Positions 9,412 to 18,370 are shown, numbered from the stretch's first letter. The stretch: 64,000 nucleotides of DNA from Flavobacterium sp. ENC (GCF_020991415.1 NZ_JAJMOY010000001.1:496001-560000), one strand, 5' to 3'. Notes: generated by a model not told the origin, from the sequence alone. A program made the numbers and translations.

Positions 9412-10479
9412 TTATTTAATAATTTCTACTTTATTACCGTCTTGTAAGTTAATCTGACCTGTAACAATTACAGTTTCTCCATCAGATAATCCATTGATGA
9501 TTTCTACCTGATCTCCTAAAATTCTTCCGGCCGTTACTTTTCTTAATTTTGCAGTACCTTTTTCCACTACAAAGATTTCGTTGCTGCTCACACTTCCTAC
9601 GAAAGCATTACGCGGTACAACCATCAGGTTTTGTTTTTGTTGTTTAGAACCGAAGTTTGCTGTTCCGTACATCCCTGCTTTCAAATCATTATCTGAATTG
9701 TTTGAGATTTCAATTTCAACAGGAAAGTTTAAACTTTCGTCTGCTTTTGAAGCGATAAAAGTGATTTTTCCTGAAAAAGCTTTATCAGGATATACACTGG
9801 CTGTAATGTTTACCGTGTTCCCTACTTTTAAACTGGCCACCTGGCTTTCGTTTACGGTAACTTTCAATTTTAATTTAGAAACATTTACAATATCAAACAA
9901 TGCTGTTGCAGGCATTCCCGCCAAAATAGATCCCGGCTCAATATATTTTTTATTGATAAATCCGTTTATTGGTGCTTTTACTTTAGTATCACCCACATTA
10001 ATATTGGCTTGTGTTAAGCTGGACTGTGCATTGGTCAGGGCCAGTTTTGCCTGATCTAGTTGTTGTTTTGTAACACCACCTGTTTTGAATGCATTTTCAT
10101 ATCGTGCATAATCTGCTTTTGCATTTTGATAAACGGCTTGTGCCTGTTGCGCGCTCACATTAATTACATCACCTCTCACGGTCAATAAAGTCTGTCCTAC
10201 TCTTACGTAATCTCCTTCTTTAGCCAGAACGCTGATTACTTTTCCTGATTTTTCAGCAGAGAAAGTTAATTCCTGAATCGGTTCAAAGTTTCCGTTTGCC
10301 ACAAAACTCAATGAAATTTCTTCTGTTTTTACGGGTGCTACTTTTACGGAAACTGCTGCATTTTTCTCTGCAACAATATCTGTTTTTGCTTTATTTTCCT
10401 TCTTATTATTATTTAAGACATATCCAATTACACCTAGTGCTGCAATTATGATTACGATAGTTATAATAGTTTTCTTCAT
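9412..10479 (-). CDS. RND efflux periplasmic adaptor (membrane fusion protein)
   Basis: The 355-residue protein starts with a membrane anchor (about residues 3-21, no lipobox cysteine). It then shows the mirror-image domain order of membrane fusion proteins: a lipoyl/barrel-sandwich half (GKVISVLAKEGDYVRVGQTLL), an alpha-hairpin (about 105-160, QQAQAVYQNAKADYARYE), the second lipoyl half (VKAPINGFINKKYIEPGSIL), a beta-barrel and a membrane-proximal domain. It links the inner-membrane pump to the TolC-like channel. The gene lies 11 bp downstream of the tolC-like gene. Confidence 0.93.
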   Translation of the reverse strand: MKKTIITIVIIIAALGVIGYVLNNNKKENKAKTDIVAEKNAAVSVKVAPVKTEEISLSFVANGNFEPIQELTFSAEKSGKVISVLAKEGDYVRVGQTLLTVRGDVINVSAQQAQAVYQNAKADYARYENAFKTGGVTKQQLDQAKLALTNAQSSLTQANINVGDTKVKAPINGFINKKYIEPGSILAGMPATALFDIVNVSKLKLKVTVNESQVASLKVGNTVNITASVYPDKAFSGKITFIASKADESLNFPVEIEISNNSDNDLKAGMYGTANFGSKQQKQNLMVVPRNAFVGSVSSNEIFVVEKGTAKLRKVTAGRILGDQVEIINGLSDGETVIVTGQINLQDGNKVEIIK

Positions 10480-10490
10480 TTTGTTTCTAG

Positions 10491-11825
10491 TTATTTAATA
10501 AGAGTTTTTAGTTCGCCTTTTGATTTGATTAATGCTACCTCTGCGATTTTATAATTCAGGACAGCTCTGGTATAATTGTTTTGTGCTTCCAGTGATGCAT
10601 TTTCAGAATCTAATAAATCTGTCAATGATGCTAATCCCTGAAGATAATTGTTTTTGGTATTGTCTAAAATTTCTTTAGCCAGTCGCATGTTTTCTTTTTG
10701 ATTTTCGATCGTTACCAGATTATCGTCAATTTGAGCGATTGCATTTCTGTAATCCAGGTCAAGAGAAAGTTTCGTGTCTTTCATATCTTCCTGAAGGGAT
10801 CTGATCTGAACATCTGCTTGTCTTACTTTGGCACGGGTTCCGAAGCCTGTGAAGATTGGTACATGTAAGTTTAATCCAATTGCAGAGTAATCTGACCAGT
10901 ACACCCCGTCTTTTGGTTTTGCAAACCAGGGAAATTCAGGTCCCTGACCAATATAATTGTAACCTGCTGTTAATGAAAGCGTAGGGTAATATCCTGCTTC
11001 AACGGCTTTCTTGTTGTACACTAAAAGTTCTTCCTGTTTTTTCAGAAGCAGGTATTCTGTTCTGTTTTCAACATTGGCCTGTTCTGTTAAAGCTGCCGGA
11101 ATAACTTCAAATTCTTCTTTTGGCATATCGATCTCAGTTTCAATAGGCATTCCCATATAAAACTTCAACGCATTTTCCTGTAAGGTAATCTGATTTTTAA
11201 TCTGCTGGCGCTCTGTGTCGATATTTGACATCTTAACCACGATACGGTCTAAATCAATTTTTTTGGCTAAACCGTTATCAAACTGTCCTTTTACGATATC
11301 ACGAACTTTTGTAGTGTTTACGTAATTGCTGTCTAGTAAAACCAGTCTTTCTTTTTGTACAAATACAGCATAGTAGTTGTTTGCTACTCTTTCGATAACC
11401 TGTTCTTCTGTTAACTGATTGTTGATCTGATAAAACTCGCGTGTCGATTTTGCTGCTTTTAAACCTGTAAAAACCGACTGATCAAAGATGGCCTGAGTTA
11501 AGGAAAGTCCGGCAGTTGAAGTCCATTTTTGACCAAATGCTGCCTGGATTGTGGTTCCCGGTGCGCCAAAACCTGCTCCGTCAATTACTGTTGTCTGAAT
11601 AACCGGATTGTAGGTTAAGTTTCCGTTTGCAGAAATCTGAGGTAAGGCTCTTGAGCGTACTTCCTGAATTTTATACTCACTGTTTTCAACCTCTAATTTC
11701 GATTTCTTAGCATCGGCTTTGTTCTGAAGCGCGTAAGTAAGGGCATCTTTTAAGGTTAATGTTTTAACTTGTGCGCTGACACTTAAGCCAATTGAACACA
11801 AAAATATAAGAATTATTCTTTTCAT
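10491..11825 (-). CDS. TolC-family outer-membrane efflux channel
   Basis: The 444-residue protein has a signal peptide ending near residue 19 (SVSAQ) and two similar halves of long coiled helices with small beta segments (LTLKDALTYALQNK...; later YRNAIAQIDDNLVTIENQKENMRLAKEILDNTKNNYLQGLASLTDLLDSEN-type repeats, partly shown). This is the TolC/OEP pattern in which a trimer forms the outer-membrane duct. It starts 10 bp after the tetR stop codon, so it is surely co-transcribed with the regulator, adaptor and pump. Confidence 0.93.
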   Translation of the reverse strand: MKRIILIFLCSIGLSVSAQVKTLTLKDALTYALQNKADAKKSKLEVENSEYKIQEVRSRALPQISANGNLTYNPVIQTTVIDGAGFGAPGTTIQAAFGQKWTSTAGLSLTQAIFDQSVFTGLKAAKSTREFYQINNQLTEEQVIERVANNYYAVFVQKERLVLLDSNYVNTTKVRDIVKGQFDNGLAKKIDLDRIVVKMSNIDTERQQIKNQITLQENALKFYMGMPIETEIDMPKEEFEVIPAALTEQANVENRTEYLLLKKQEELLVYNKKAVEAGYYPTLSLTAGYNYIGQGPEFPWFAKPKDGVYWSDYSAIGLNLHVPIFTGFGTRAKVRQADVQIRSLQEDMKDTKLSLDLDYRNAIAQIDDNLVTIENQKENMRLAKEILDNTKNNYLQGLASLTDLLDSENASLEAQNNYTRAVLNYKIAEVALIKSKGELKTLIK

Positions 11826-11835
11826 AGATTGATGA

Positions 11836-12447
11836 TTAAATAGTAATTTTTTTAAGTTGTTTTTCTAATTCTATTATTCCTTCGGGCGTTGCCATCGCTC
11901 TGGTATGATATTGCAATGCCTCTAATTCTATTTCCTGAGCTTCTCTCTCTGAAACTGTGTTTTCATTAATGTGGAATATCAGTGTGTAATAAAACTTCAC
12001 ATACACATCGATATTTAACTCCGGACGATATAGCTTTTCACGAATTCCCTTTTCAATGTTCTCTCTGAAATATCGTGTACACTGCTCAATTTCATGAGAC
12101 AATACATTTTGATATATTTCAGGATAATGTTTTTTTAACTGATAAATAGGAGACGTATCGGTATTGTTCTTAAACATGTCCCTGAACATTTCGCGAATTT
12201 CAAAATTTTCGTGGATCGCATTATAATTCTTTTCCACTATGGTATCAATGATTTCATGTACCTGTTTATGAACCATCGAAGTGCTTTCTTCAATTAAGAC
12301 TTCCTTGTTGCAAAAATATTTGTAAATCGTTTTTTTTGAAATACACATTTCACCTGCAATGTCATCCATAGTAACACTTTTGAAACCCAGTTTCAAAAAC
12401 AAGTCACTCGCTTTTGCTATGATTTTCTCTTTCATTTTAATTTTCAA
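11836..12447 (-). CDS. TetR/AcrR-family repressor of the RND efflux operon
   Basis: The 203-residue protein has an N-terminal helix-turn-helix of the TetR type (about 8-55): FLKLGFKSVTMDDIAGEMCISKKTIYKYFCNKEVL. The C-terminal helical ligand-binding half lacks recognisable family motifs. The start could also be Met5, four codons downstream. It is the first gene of its operon, and a GGAAACT/AGTTTCC palindrome lies right at its promoter; the same palindrome occurs twice in front of the yceI gene next door. I infer that it represses both its own operon and yceI; the inducer is unknown. Confidence 0.93.
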   Translation of the reverse strand: MKIKMKEKIIAKASDLFLKLGFKSVTMDDIAGEMCISKKTIYKYFCNKEVLIEESTSMVHKQVHEIIDTIVEKNYNAIHENFEIREMFRDMFKNNTDTSPIYQLKKHYPEIYQNVLSHEIEQCTRYFRENIEKGIREKLYRPELNIDVYVKFYYTLIFHINENTVSEREAQEIELEALQYHTRAMATPEGIIELEKQLKKITI

Positions 12448-12456
12448 ATTGTATTA

Positions 12457-12497
12457 CAAATATAACCAGGAAACTTTATTTGTCAGAAATAGTTTCC
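12457..12497 (-). promoter_or_regulatory. tetR operon promoter with overlapping operator
   Basis: Read on the minus strand, a perfect -7 box TATATTTG (12457-12464) lies 9 bp before the tetR start. Four bases upstream of it begins the palindrome GGAAACT-N15-AGTTTCC (12469-12475 and 12491-12497), which would cover the -33 region. A repressor bound here would block polymerase. The same spacing between box and palindrome is found at the yceI promoter (4 nt in both). Confidence 0.75.
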
Positions 12498-12541
12498 ATT
12501 AAATCTGTAATAATTTTACATTAATTTGTTCATTGTAAGAA

Positions 12542-13063
12542 TTATATGCAGAACTCTAAATTGGCGATAAGTTTCATATCTTTTCCCAATGCCAGGCCTC
12601 CATGGTGATTGAACGAATTATAATCTAAACCAAAATCCTGTCTTTTGATATTACCCGTGATTTCAAAAGCAACTTTCTTTTTGCCATCATAGGAATTGAT
12701 CCCGATAAACTCGGCATCCAGTTCTACAACCTTCGTCACATCTTTTATCGTCAGATCTCCTTTAAAAAAATTGATGTTATTGTTTACCTTCTGAAAGGAA
12801 GTCGATTTAAAACTGATGATTGGATGCTCGTTTACGTTAAACAGGTCGTTCAGTTGCAAATGGGTATCAATTTGCTGAAAGCTGTCATTTTTGTTGTTTA
12901 TATCTAAAGAAAATTCAACAGAAGCATCTTCAATTTCATTGTCTTCAATATCCACATAACCGTCAAATTTATTTGAAGTTCCTCCCAAATAAGCAATTAT
13001 CGAATGTCTCATTTTAATTAAAACATCTGACTGACTAGAATCTATGGTCCATGTTGTTTTCAT
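12542..13063 (-). CDS. YceI-family protein, cytoplasmic form
   Basis: The 173-residue product matches YceI-domain proteins along its length: WTIDSSQSDVLIKMRHSIIAYLGG at the start, then FDGYVDI, the NEHPIISFKSTSF segment, the GDLTIKDVTK segment and a closing LIANLEF strand. The family forms a lipocalin-like barrel that binds isoprenoids or other lipids. Most members are exported, but no signal peptide is seen here. The promoter has two copies of the operator found at the neighbouring tetR operon, so it is probably induced together with the efflux pump, perhaps to bind or sequester the same hydrophobic compound (inference). Confidence 0.88.
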   Translation of the reverse strand: MKTTWTIDSSQSDVLIKMRHSIIAYLGGTSNKFDGYVDIEDNEIEDASVEFSLDINNKNDSFQQIDTHLQLNDLFNVNEHPIISFKSTSFQKVNNNINFFKGDLTIKDVTKVVELDAEFIGINSYDGKKKVAFEITGNIKRQDFGLDYNSFNHHGGLALGKDMKLIANLEFCI

Positions 13064-13107
13064 AAATATTTGATTTTACTGAGTTTATAATTAATCAAAC
13101 CCGCTAC

Positions 13108-13135
13108 GGAAACTTTTTCAGTGTTCTGAGTTTCC
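13108..13135 (-). promoter_or_regulatory. Operator copy downstream of the yceI -7 box
   Basis: Palindrome GGAAACT-N14-AGTTTCC (13108-13114 and 13129-13135) in the leader between the -7 box and the yceI start. Same half-sites as at tetR. A repressor here would act as a road block or cooperate with the copy at 13159. Confidence 0.7.
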
Positions 13136-13146
13136 AATTAAAAGTG

Positions 13147-13186
13147 CAAATATAAACAGGAAACTCTAAACACCAAGAAAGTTTCC
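13147..13186 (-). promoter_or_regulatory. yceI promoter with overlapping operator
   Basis: On the minus strand there is a perfect -7 box TATATTTG (13147-13154), and 4 nt upstream of it the palindrome GGAAACT-N14-AGTTTCC (13159-13165 and 13180-13186). Box, spacing and first half-site are the same as at the tetR promoter except for one base, which indicates shared control. Confidence 0.75.
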
Positions 13187-13295
13187 AAGTTTTTTTTAAA
13201 ATTTTTTAACATATTACAAATGAGCACGCAAAAAATCAATTTTTAATGCATCATTCCTTTTAAAATTTAGGAACTAATTATTCATATTTGAATTG

Positions 13296-13303
13296 TATCT
13301 TTG
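13296..13303 (+). promoter_or_regulatory. -7 box of the polyprenyl synthase gene
   Basis: TATCTTTG fits TAnnTTTG, the Bacteroidota -7 consensus, 27 bp before the ATG. It shows that the longer frame starting at the TTG at 13288 would begin upstream of the promoter box and is not translated. Confidence 0.65.
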
Positions 13304-13329
13304 AGCCTCGTAAATCAGAATTTCATTTT

Positions 13330-14304
13330 ATGCACGATATTAGTCAGTACCAGGATTTCTTCAATAGTTATTTAAAAAACCAAAGTATTAGTAAAGAGCC
13401 CAAAAATCTTTACGAACCTATGGAATACATTTTAGGTCTTGGTGGAAAACGGATGCGCCCTGTACTGACATTGATGGCAGCAGAAGTTTTTGATGCCGAT
13501 TATAAAAAGGCACTCCCGGCAGCAATGGCTGTGGAAGTTTTTCATAACTTTTCTTTGGTTCATGACGACATTATGGACGATGCGCCGTTGCGAAGAGGAA
13601 AAGTAACCGTACATGAAAAGTGGAACATTAATACCGGAATTTTATCCGGCGATGCGATGCTTATTCTGGCCTATCAGTATTTTGAACAATACGAACCGGC
13701 TGTTTTCAGGAATCTGGCTAAACTGTTTAGCAAAACGGCCCTTGAAGTTTGTGAAGGCCAGCAATGGGATGTTGATTTTGAGGAAAGAATCGATGTCACC
13801 ATTCCGGAATACCTGAAAATGATCGAATACAAAACAGCTGTTTTGGTTGCTGCAGCCATGAAAATGGGTGCTATTGTGGCGGAAACTTCTGAAAAAGACG
13901 CCGATTTAATTTACGATTTCGGACTTAATTTAGGTTTGGCATTCCAGCTTCAGGATGATTATCTGGATGCCTTCGGAGATCCGGAAACTTTTGGAAAACA
14001 GGTTGGCGGTGATATTATAGAAAATAAAAAAACCTATTTATACCTAAAATCATTAGAGTTTTCAACTGCCGACAAAGCGTTGCAATTGCAGAATTTATTT
14101 CATTTACAACTGGACGACAATTCGGCTAAAATTGAAACTGCTAAAGCTATTTTTAACGAATCCGGAGCTTCAAAAGCAACACAGGAAGCAATAGAAATGT
14201 TTACACTGAAAGCTTTTGAAACACTGGAAAAAATGGCGATTTCTGAAGATAAAAAGAAAATCCTGAAAACCTTTGGAGAAAACCTGATGGGAAGAACGGT
14301 TTAA
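13330..14304 (+). CDS. Polyprenyl (isoprenyl) diphosphate synthase
   Basis: The 324-residue enzyme carries both aspartate-rich motifs of trans-prenyltransferases: DDIMDD at residue 79 followed by RRG, and DDYLD at residue 209 followed by GGDIIENKKTYL. It condenses isopentenyl diphosphate with an allylic diphosphate, giving the C15-C20 or longer chains used for menaquinone, carotenoid or undecaprenyl carriers. Chain length cannot be assigned securely from the residues before the first motif. The ATG at 13330 is chosen because a -7 box lies just upstream of it. A small conserved gene follows 63 bp downstream. Confidence 0.92.
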   Translation: MHDISQYQDFFNSYLKNQSISKEPKNLYEPMEYILGLGGKRMRPVLTLMAAEVFDADYKKALPAAMAVEVFHNFSLVHDDIMDDAPLRRGKVTVHEKWNINTGILSGDAMLILAYQYFEQYEPAVFRNLAKLFSKTALEVCEGQQWDVDFEERIDVTIPEYLKMIEYKTAVLVAAAMKMGAIVAETSEKDADLIYDFGLNLGLAFQLQDDYLDAFGDPETFGKQVGGDIIENKKTYLYLKSLEFSTADKALQLQNLFHLQLDDNSAKIETAKAIFNESGASKATQEAIEMFTLKAFETLEKMAISEDKKKILKTFGENLMGRTV

Positions 14305-14367
14305 TTTTCCGTGCAATTTTAAGATAAAAATCTACAATCATAAATCAGCAACCTAAAATAAAAATCA

Positions 14368-14724
14368 ATGTTTGTAGCCCCAAAAAACGCAGATTCCTTA
14401 TTAGTTGAAGCCCAGTCCGAAGCTTTATATCTCAAATTGATTGAGCAGATCAACAAAGATTTTAATCTGGCCAATGAAGGAATAGATTTCCCCCTGAGTA
14501 TTTCGCCAGAGGAGATAAAAATTCAGCTGCACGAAAAAATCTACCGCATGATTCAGTATAAATTTGCCGAATACCTGAATCTTCTTTATATCATTGACGT
14601 CTCCGAAAGCGAAATCAAAAAACTCGACGGTTCTGATTTGGTAGTTCTTGCCGAACAGGTTTCTTTTCTGATCTTAAAAAGGGAATGGCAGAAAGTTTGG
14701 TTTCGGAATTATTATTCTAAATAA
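14368..14724 (+). CDS. Small conserved protein of unknown function
   Basis: The 118-residue protein is rich in charged residues and predicted mostly helical (for example EAQSEALYLKLIEQINKDFNLA and EEIKIQLHEKIYRMIQYKFAEYLNLLYIIDVSE). It has no signal peptide or membrane segment, and I recognise no domain. It lies 63 bp after the polyprenyl synthase gene in the same direction and is probably in the same operon. Its codon use looks like its neighbours, so I consider it a real gene. Confidence 0.7.
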   Translation: MFVAPKNADSLLVEAQSEALYLKLIEQINKDFNLANEGIDFPLSISPEEIKIQLHEKIYRMIQYKFAEYLNLLYIIDVSESEIKKLDGSDLVVLAEQVSFLILKREWQKVWFRNYYSK

Positions 14725-14904
14725 GGTACTGAGATTCTAAGATTCTGAGGTTCTAAGATTGCTCCCACATTCTAAAAAAAGTGCCCTCATAAAAGAACCG
14801 GTTTTAAAACAATCATCATTATCTTCAGTATAAATACAGGACCAATTAGTACATTATAAAATTAAAAAAAACTTAGAAACTCAGCATCTCAGAACCTTAG
14901 CACC
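14725..14904. repeat. Intergenic inverted repeat with 33-nt arms
   Basis: Arms 14725-14757 and 14872-14904 are reverse complements at 27 of 33 positions, separated by 114 nt. Each arm is built from variants of TTCTGAG / TTCTAAG. It fills the gap between the convergent small conserved gene and the outer-membrane barrel gene, where a long hairpin could end transcription from either side. Confidence 0.75.
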
Positions 14905-14910
14905 TCTAAA

Positions 14911-15468
14911 TCAAAAATAAACCCTCACAAAAGGCATAAATGCCGATCCGTACAGACTTCTGTCATCATCAAACAAAACATCATAACGGGCGCCAATCGT
15001 CACGCTTCCGGTTCGGTAACCTGCTCCCAGGTACAGGGCAGTATTCCAGTAATTATCAGAAAATGCAGGCCTGAAACTATTCGATTCGTAATCTGTATTA
15101 ACACGCACCTGTTCTAATTCGGCAGACAGCTGGATCTCGGGAATCGGATTCACCAATCCAACGATGCTTCCGCCGTAAACAAAAGAATTATAGTAGTTTT
15201 TGGAAGACAGATAGCCAAATTGCAAGCCAACACCGACAGCTACAATTTCATTAATATTATAAATAGCACTGGGCATGACAGAAATATCAGTATAGCCCGA
15301 ACCAATCCCTAAACCAAGACCACCGCCAAACTGAACCTTGTCCCAAAAACGGCTGCTACTATCTATAACATAGTTTTGTTGTGTCTGACTAACAGCAAGA
15401 TTTGAAAACAAGACCATCAAAATCACAAAAAGTGATTTGAAAACGTTTGAAAAATGATTATCCCTCAT
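14911..15468 (-). CDS. Small outer-membrane beta-barrel protein
   Basis: Starting at the ATG at 15468 the product is 185 residues, with a clear signal peptide (MRDNHFSNVFKSLFVILMVL, cleavage near VSQTQ). It is followed by about eight amphipathic strands and a C-terminal aromatic residue (PFVRVYF), the pattern of a small outer-membrane barrel. A longer frame up to 15564 would place this signal peptide in the interior and would run into the sucA promoter, so the shorter start is preferred. The gene is divergent from sucA. Function is unknown. Confidence 0.75.
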   Translation of the reverse strand: MRDNHFSNVFKSLFVILMVLFSNLAVSQTQQNYVIDSSSRFWDKVQFGGGLGLGIGSGYTDISVMPSAIYNINEIVAVGVGLQFGYLSSKNYYNSFVYGGSIVGLVNPIPEIQLSAELEQVRVNTDYESNSFRPAFSDNYWNTALYLGAGYRTGSVTIGARYDVLFDDDRSLYGSAFMPFVRVYF

Positions 15469-15490
15469 GGTTAATTCTATTTTTAACAAA

Positions 15491-15514
15491 TTTTTACGTA
15501 AAAGTACGTAAAAA
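15491..15514. promoter_or_regulatory. Perfect palindrome in the sucA divergent promoter region
   Basis: TTTTTACGTA (15491-15500) and TACGTAAAAA (15505-15514) are perfect reverse complements with a 4-nt spacer. It lies between the two divergent start codons, 27 bp upstream of the sucA -7 box, where a dimeric regulator could bind. No regulator is recognised. Confidence 0.55.
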
Positions 15515-15540
15515 AAGGATTTAAATAAATGCGATTGTTG

Positions 15541-15548
15541 TACTTTTG
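15541..15548 (+). promoter_or_regulatory. -7 box of sucA
   Basis: TACTTTTG fits TAnnTTTG, 37 bp before the ATG at 15585. Its last three bases are the TTG that opens an artificially long frame. No clear -33 TTG is seen at the usual distance. Confidence 0.6.
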
Positions 15549-15584
15549 CCATTCTATTTAACAAAAAGTATATTCACTAATATT

Positions 15585-18356
15585 ATGGATAGGTTTTCAT
15601 TTTTAAATGCAGCGCATACAGAGTTTTTCGCACAATTATACGATCAATATTTAGTAAATCCGGATAGCGTTGAGCCAAGCTGGAGAAGCTTTTTTCAGGG
15701 TTTTGACTTTGGAATGACAACTTATAATGACGAAAATCCTGTTCAGCAAATCGTTGAATTTGCCTCGAACAACACAGATTACAGTCAGGTTTCTGAAAAG
15801 TTACAAAAAGAATTTAATGTTTTAAAATTGATTGACGGATACCGCACCCGTGGTCATTTGTTTACCAAAACAAACCCGGTTCGCGACCGTAGAATTTCCT
15901 CTCCTAATCTGGATATTGAAAACTTTGGTTTATCAAATGCTGATTTATCAACCGTTTTTGATGCTGCCAAAGTTATCGGAGTAGCACCATGTTCTTTGCA
16001 AGACATTATCACCCGTCTTCAGACAATTTACTGCCAGCATATTGGTATTGAATACATGTACATTCGTAACCCTGGTGTTGTAAAATGGATTCAGGATAAA
16101 TTAGCTGTAAATGTGAATCAGCCTAATTTTTCAGGTGACGAAAAGAAAATCATCCTTGAAAAATTAAACGAGGCTGTTTCTTTCGAAAACTTTTTGCATA
16201 CCAAATATGTAGGCCAGAAAAGATTTTCATTAGAAGGTGGAGAAACTATTATCCCGGCTCTTGATGCTCTGATCGAAAAAGCTGCCGAAAAAGGTGTTGA
16301 ACAATTTGTAATGGGAATGGCACACCGTGGCCGTCTGAACGTTTTAGCCAACATCTTCGGTAAATCTACCCAGGATATCTTTGGTGAATTTGACGGTAAA
16401 GATTACGACCAGGAATATTTTGATGGTGACGTAAAATACCACTTAGGACTTACTGCTGACAAGAAAACCAGAACGGGAAAAAACATCAATATCAATTTAG
16501 CACCAAACCCATCTCACTTAGAAACAGTTGGGGCCGTTATTGAAGGTATTACCCGTGCAAAACAAGATAAATATTACGCTGATGATTTCTCAAAAGTATT
16601 ACCTATTGCCGTTCACGGTGATGCTGCAATCGCAGGTCAGGGTATATTATATGAGATTATCCAAATGGCACAGCTTGACGGATACAAAACCGGAGGAACA
16701 ATTCATATCGTCATCAACAATCAGGTTGGATTTACGACCAATTATTTAGATGCCCGTTCGTCTACTTATTGTACCGATGTTGCCAAAGTAACTCTTTCAC
16801 CGGTATTACACGTAAATGCTGATGATGCTGAAGCGGTTGTACACGCAGTTTCATTTGCATTAGATTACAGAATGGAATTTGGCCGCGACGTATTTATTGA
16901 CTTATTAGGATACAGAAAATACGGTCATAACGAAGGTGATGAACCTCGTTTTACACAACCGGTTTTATATAAAATCATCGCAAAACATAAGAACCCAAGA
17001 GACATTTATGCAGAGAAATTATTGTCTGATGGTGTAATTGACGCTACTTATGTAAATGCTCTGGAAAAAGAATACAAATCGAATATGGAGGAGAATTTAG
17101 AAGCTTCCCGTAAAAAAGATTTGACTATCATCACACCATTCATGAAAAACGAATGGGAAGGATTTGTTCAGGTAACTGATACGCAAATGCTTCAAAAAGT
17201 GGACACTACTTTTGATAAAGATGGCTTGGATTCTATCATCAATACAATCTCAACATTACCGTCAGATAAGAAGTTCATCAACAAAATAACTAAAATTGTT
17301 ACGGACAGAAAAGCAGGATACGACAATAACACTATCGACTGGGGAACTGCCGAAGCACTGGCTTACGGTTCACTTTTGACGGAAGGATTTGATATCCGTA
17401 TTTCAGGTCAGGACGTAGAGCGTGGTACCTTCTCTCACCGTCATGCTGTAGTTAAAGTAGAAGATTCTGAAGAAGAAGTAATTTTACTGGATGCTATCGA
17501 AAACAAAAAAGGAAAATTCGGCGTATTCAATTCCCTTTTATCGGAGTACGGAGTTCTTGGTTTTGATTACGGTTACGCTTTGGCCAATCCAAAAGCACTG
17601 ACCATCTGGGAAGCACAATTTGGAGATTTCTCTAACGGAGCCCAAATTATGATTGACCAGTACATTTCATGTGGTGAAGATAAATGGAACAACCAAAACG
17701 GTATCGTTTTATTATTGCCTCACGGTTATGAAGGCCAGGGAGCAGAACACTCTTCTGCCAGAATGGAACGTTACTTACAGCTTTGTGCAAGACAAAATAT
17801 GTATGTGGCAGACTGTACAACGCCAGCCAACTTCTTCCACTTGTTAAGAAGACAAATGAAAACGAATTTCCGTAAACCATTGGTCGTTTTCTCTCCAAAA
17901 AGTTTATTGCGTGATCCAAGATGCGTTTCAACAGTAGAAGAATTAGCAAAAGGAAGTTTCCAGGAAACAATTGACGACAATACAGTAGATAAAAAAGCGG
18001 TAAAAACTTTAGTTTTTGTTACAGGTAAATTCTACTACGACATTGTTGCCGAAAGAGAAAACAACGGAAGAACTGACGTTGCAGTGGTTCGTATCGAGCA
18101 ATTATTCCCATTGCCGGTAGAACAGTTAAAAGCAATTATTGCACAATATCCTAATGCTGACGATTATGTATGGGCACAGGAAGAACCTAAAAACATGGGA
18201 GCTTACAGCTTTATGTTAATGAATTTTGATCTTGTAAAATGGAGATTAGCTTCATTAAAAGCTTACGCTGCCCCGGCATCTGGAAGTTATACAAGAGCAA
18301 AACGCCGTCATGCAGATGCGATCAGAATGGTATTTGATAAAAACTTATTTAGATAA
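15585..18356 (+). CDS. sucA: 2-oxoglutarate dehydrogenase E1 component
   Basis: The 923-residue protein is full length for E1o. It starts with the short helix MDRFSFLNAAHTEFFAQLYDQYL that binds the E2 partner, followed by the SWRSFF-type linker. It has the thiamine-diphosphate region (HGDAAIAGQGI... VINNQVGFTT) and the active-site loop with HRHAV and DYGYALANP near the dimer interface. It decarboxylates 2-oxoglutarate and passes the succinyl group to lipoyl-E2 in the TCA cycle. sucB follows 80 bp downstream; the E3 (lipoamide dehydrogenase) gene is not in this window. ATG 15585 is chosen over TTG 15546, which lies inside the promoter -7 box. Confidence 0.96.
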   Translation: MDRFSFLNAAHTEFFAQLYDQYLVNPDSVEPSWRSFFQGFDFGMTTYNDENPVQQIVEFASNNTDYSQVSEKLQKEFNVLKLIDGYRTRGHLFTKTNPVRDRRISSPNLDIENFGLSNADLSTVFDAAKVIGVAPCSLQDIITRLQTIYCQHIGIEYMYIRNPGVVKWIQDKLAVNVNQPNFSGDEKKIILEKLNEAVSFENFLHTKYVGQKRFSLEGGETIIPALDALIEKAAEKGVEQFVMGMAHRGRLNVLANIFGKSTQDIFGEFDGKDYDQEYFDGDVKYHLGLTADKKTRTGKNININLAPNPSHLETVGAVIEGITRAKQDKYYADDFSKVLPIAVHGDAAIAGQGILYEIIQMAQLDGYKTGGTIHIVINNQVGFTTNYLDARSSTYCTDVAKVTLSPVLHVNADDAEAVVHAVSFALDYRMEFGRDVFIDLLGYRKYGHNEGDEPRFTQPVLYKIIAKHKNPRDIYAEKLLSDGVIDATYVNALEKEYKSNMEENLEASRKKDLTIITPFMKNEWEGFVQVTDTQMLQKVDTTFDKDGLDSIINTISTLPSDKKFINKITKIVTDRKAGYDNNTIDWGTAEALAYGSLLTEGFDIRISGQDVERGTFSHRHAVVKVEDSEEEVILLDAIENKKGKFGVFNSLLSEYGVLGFDYGYALANPKALTIWEAQFGDFSNGAQIMIDQYISCGEDKWNNQNGIVLLLPHGYEGQGAEHSSARMERYLQLCARQNMYVADCTTPANFFHLLRRQMKTNFRKPLVVFSPKSLLRDPRCVSTVEELAKGSFQETIDDNTVDKKAVKTLVFVTGKFYYDIVAERENNGRTDVAVVRIEQLFPLPVEQLKAIIAQYPNADDYVWAQEEPKNMGAYSFMLMNFDLVKWRLASLKAYAAPASGSYTRAKRRHADAIRMVFDKNLFR

Positions 18357-18370
18357 AAAAAATGTTTCAA

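Noticed and set aside
9581..10054. 157-residue frame antisense to the adaptor gene
   Set aside because: Opposite-strand shadow of a well-supported gene; composition not protein-like for a soluble or membrane protein.
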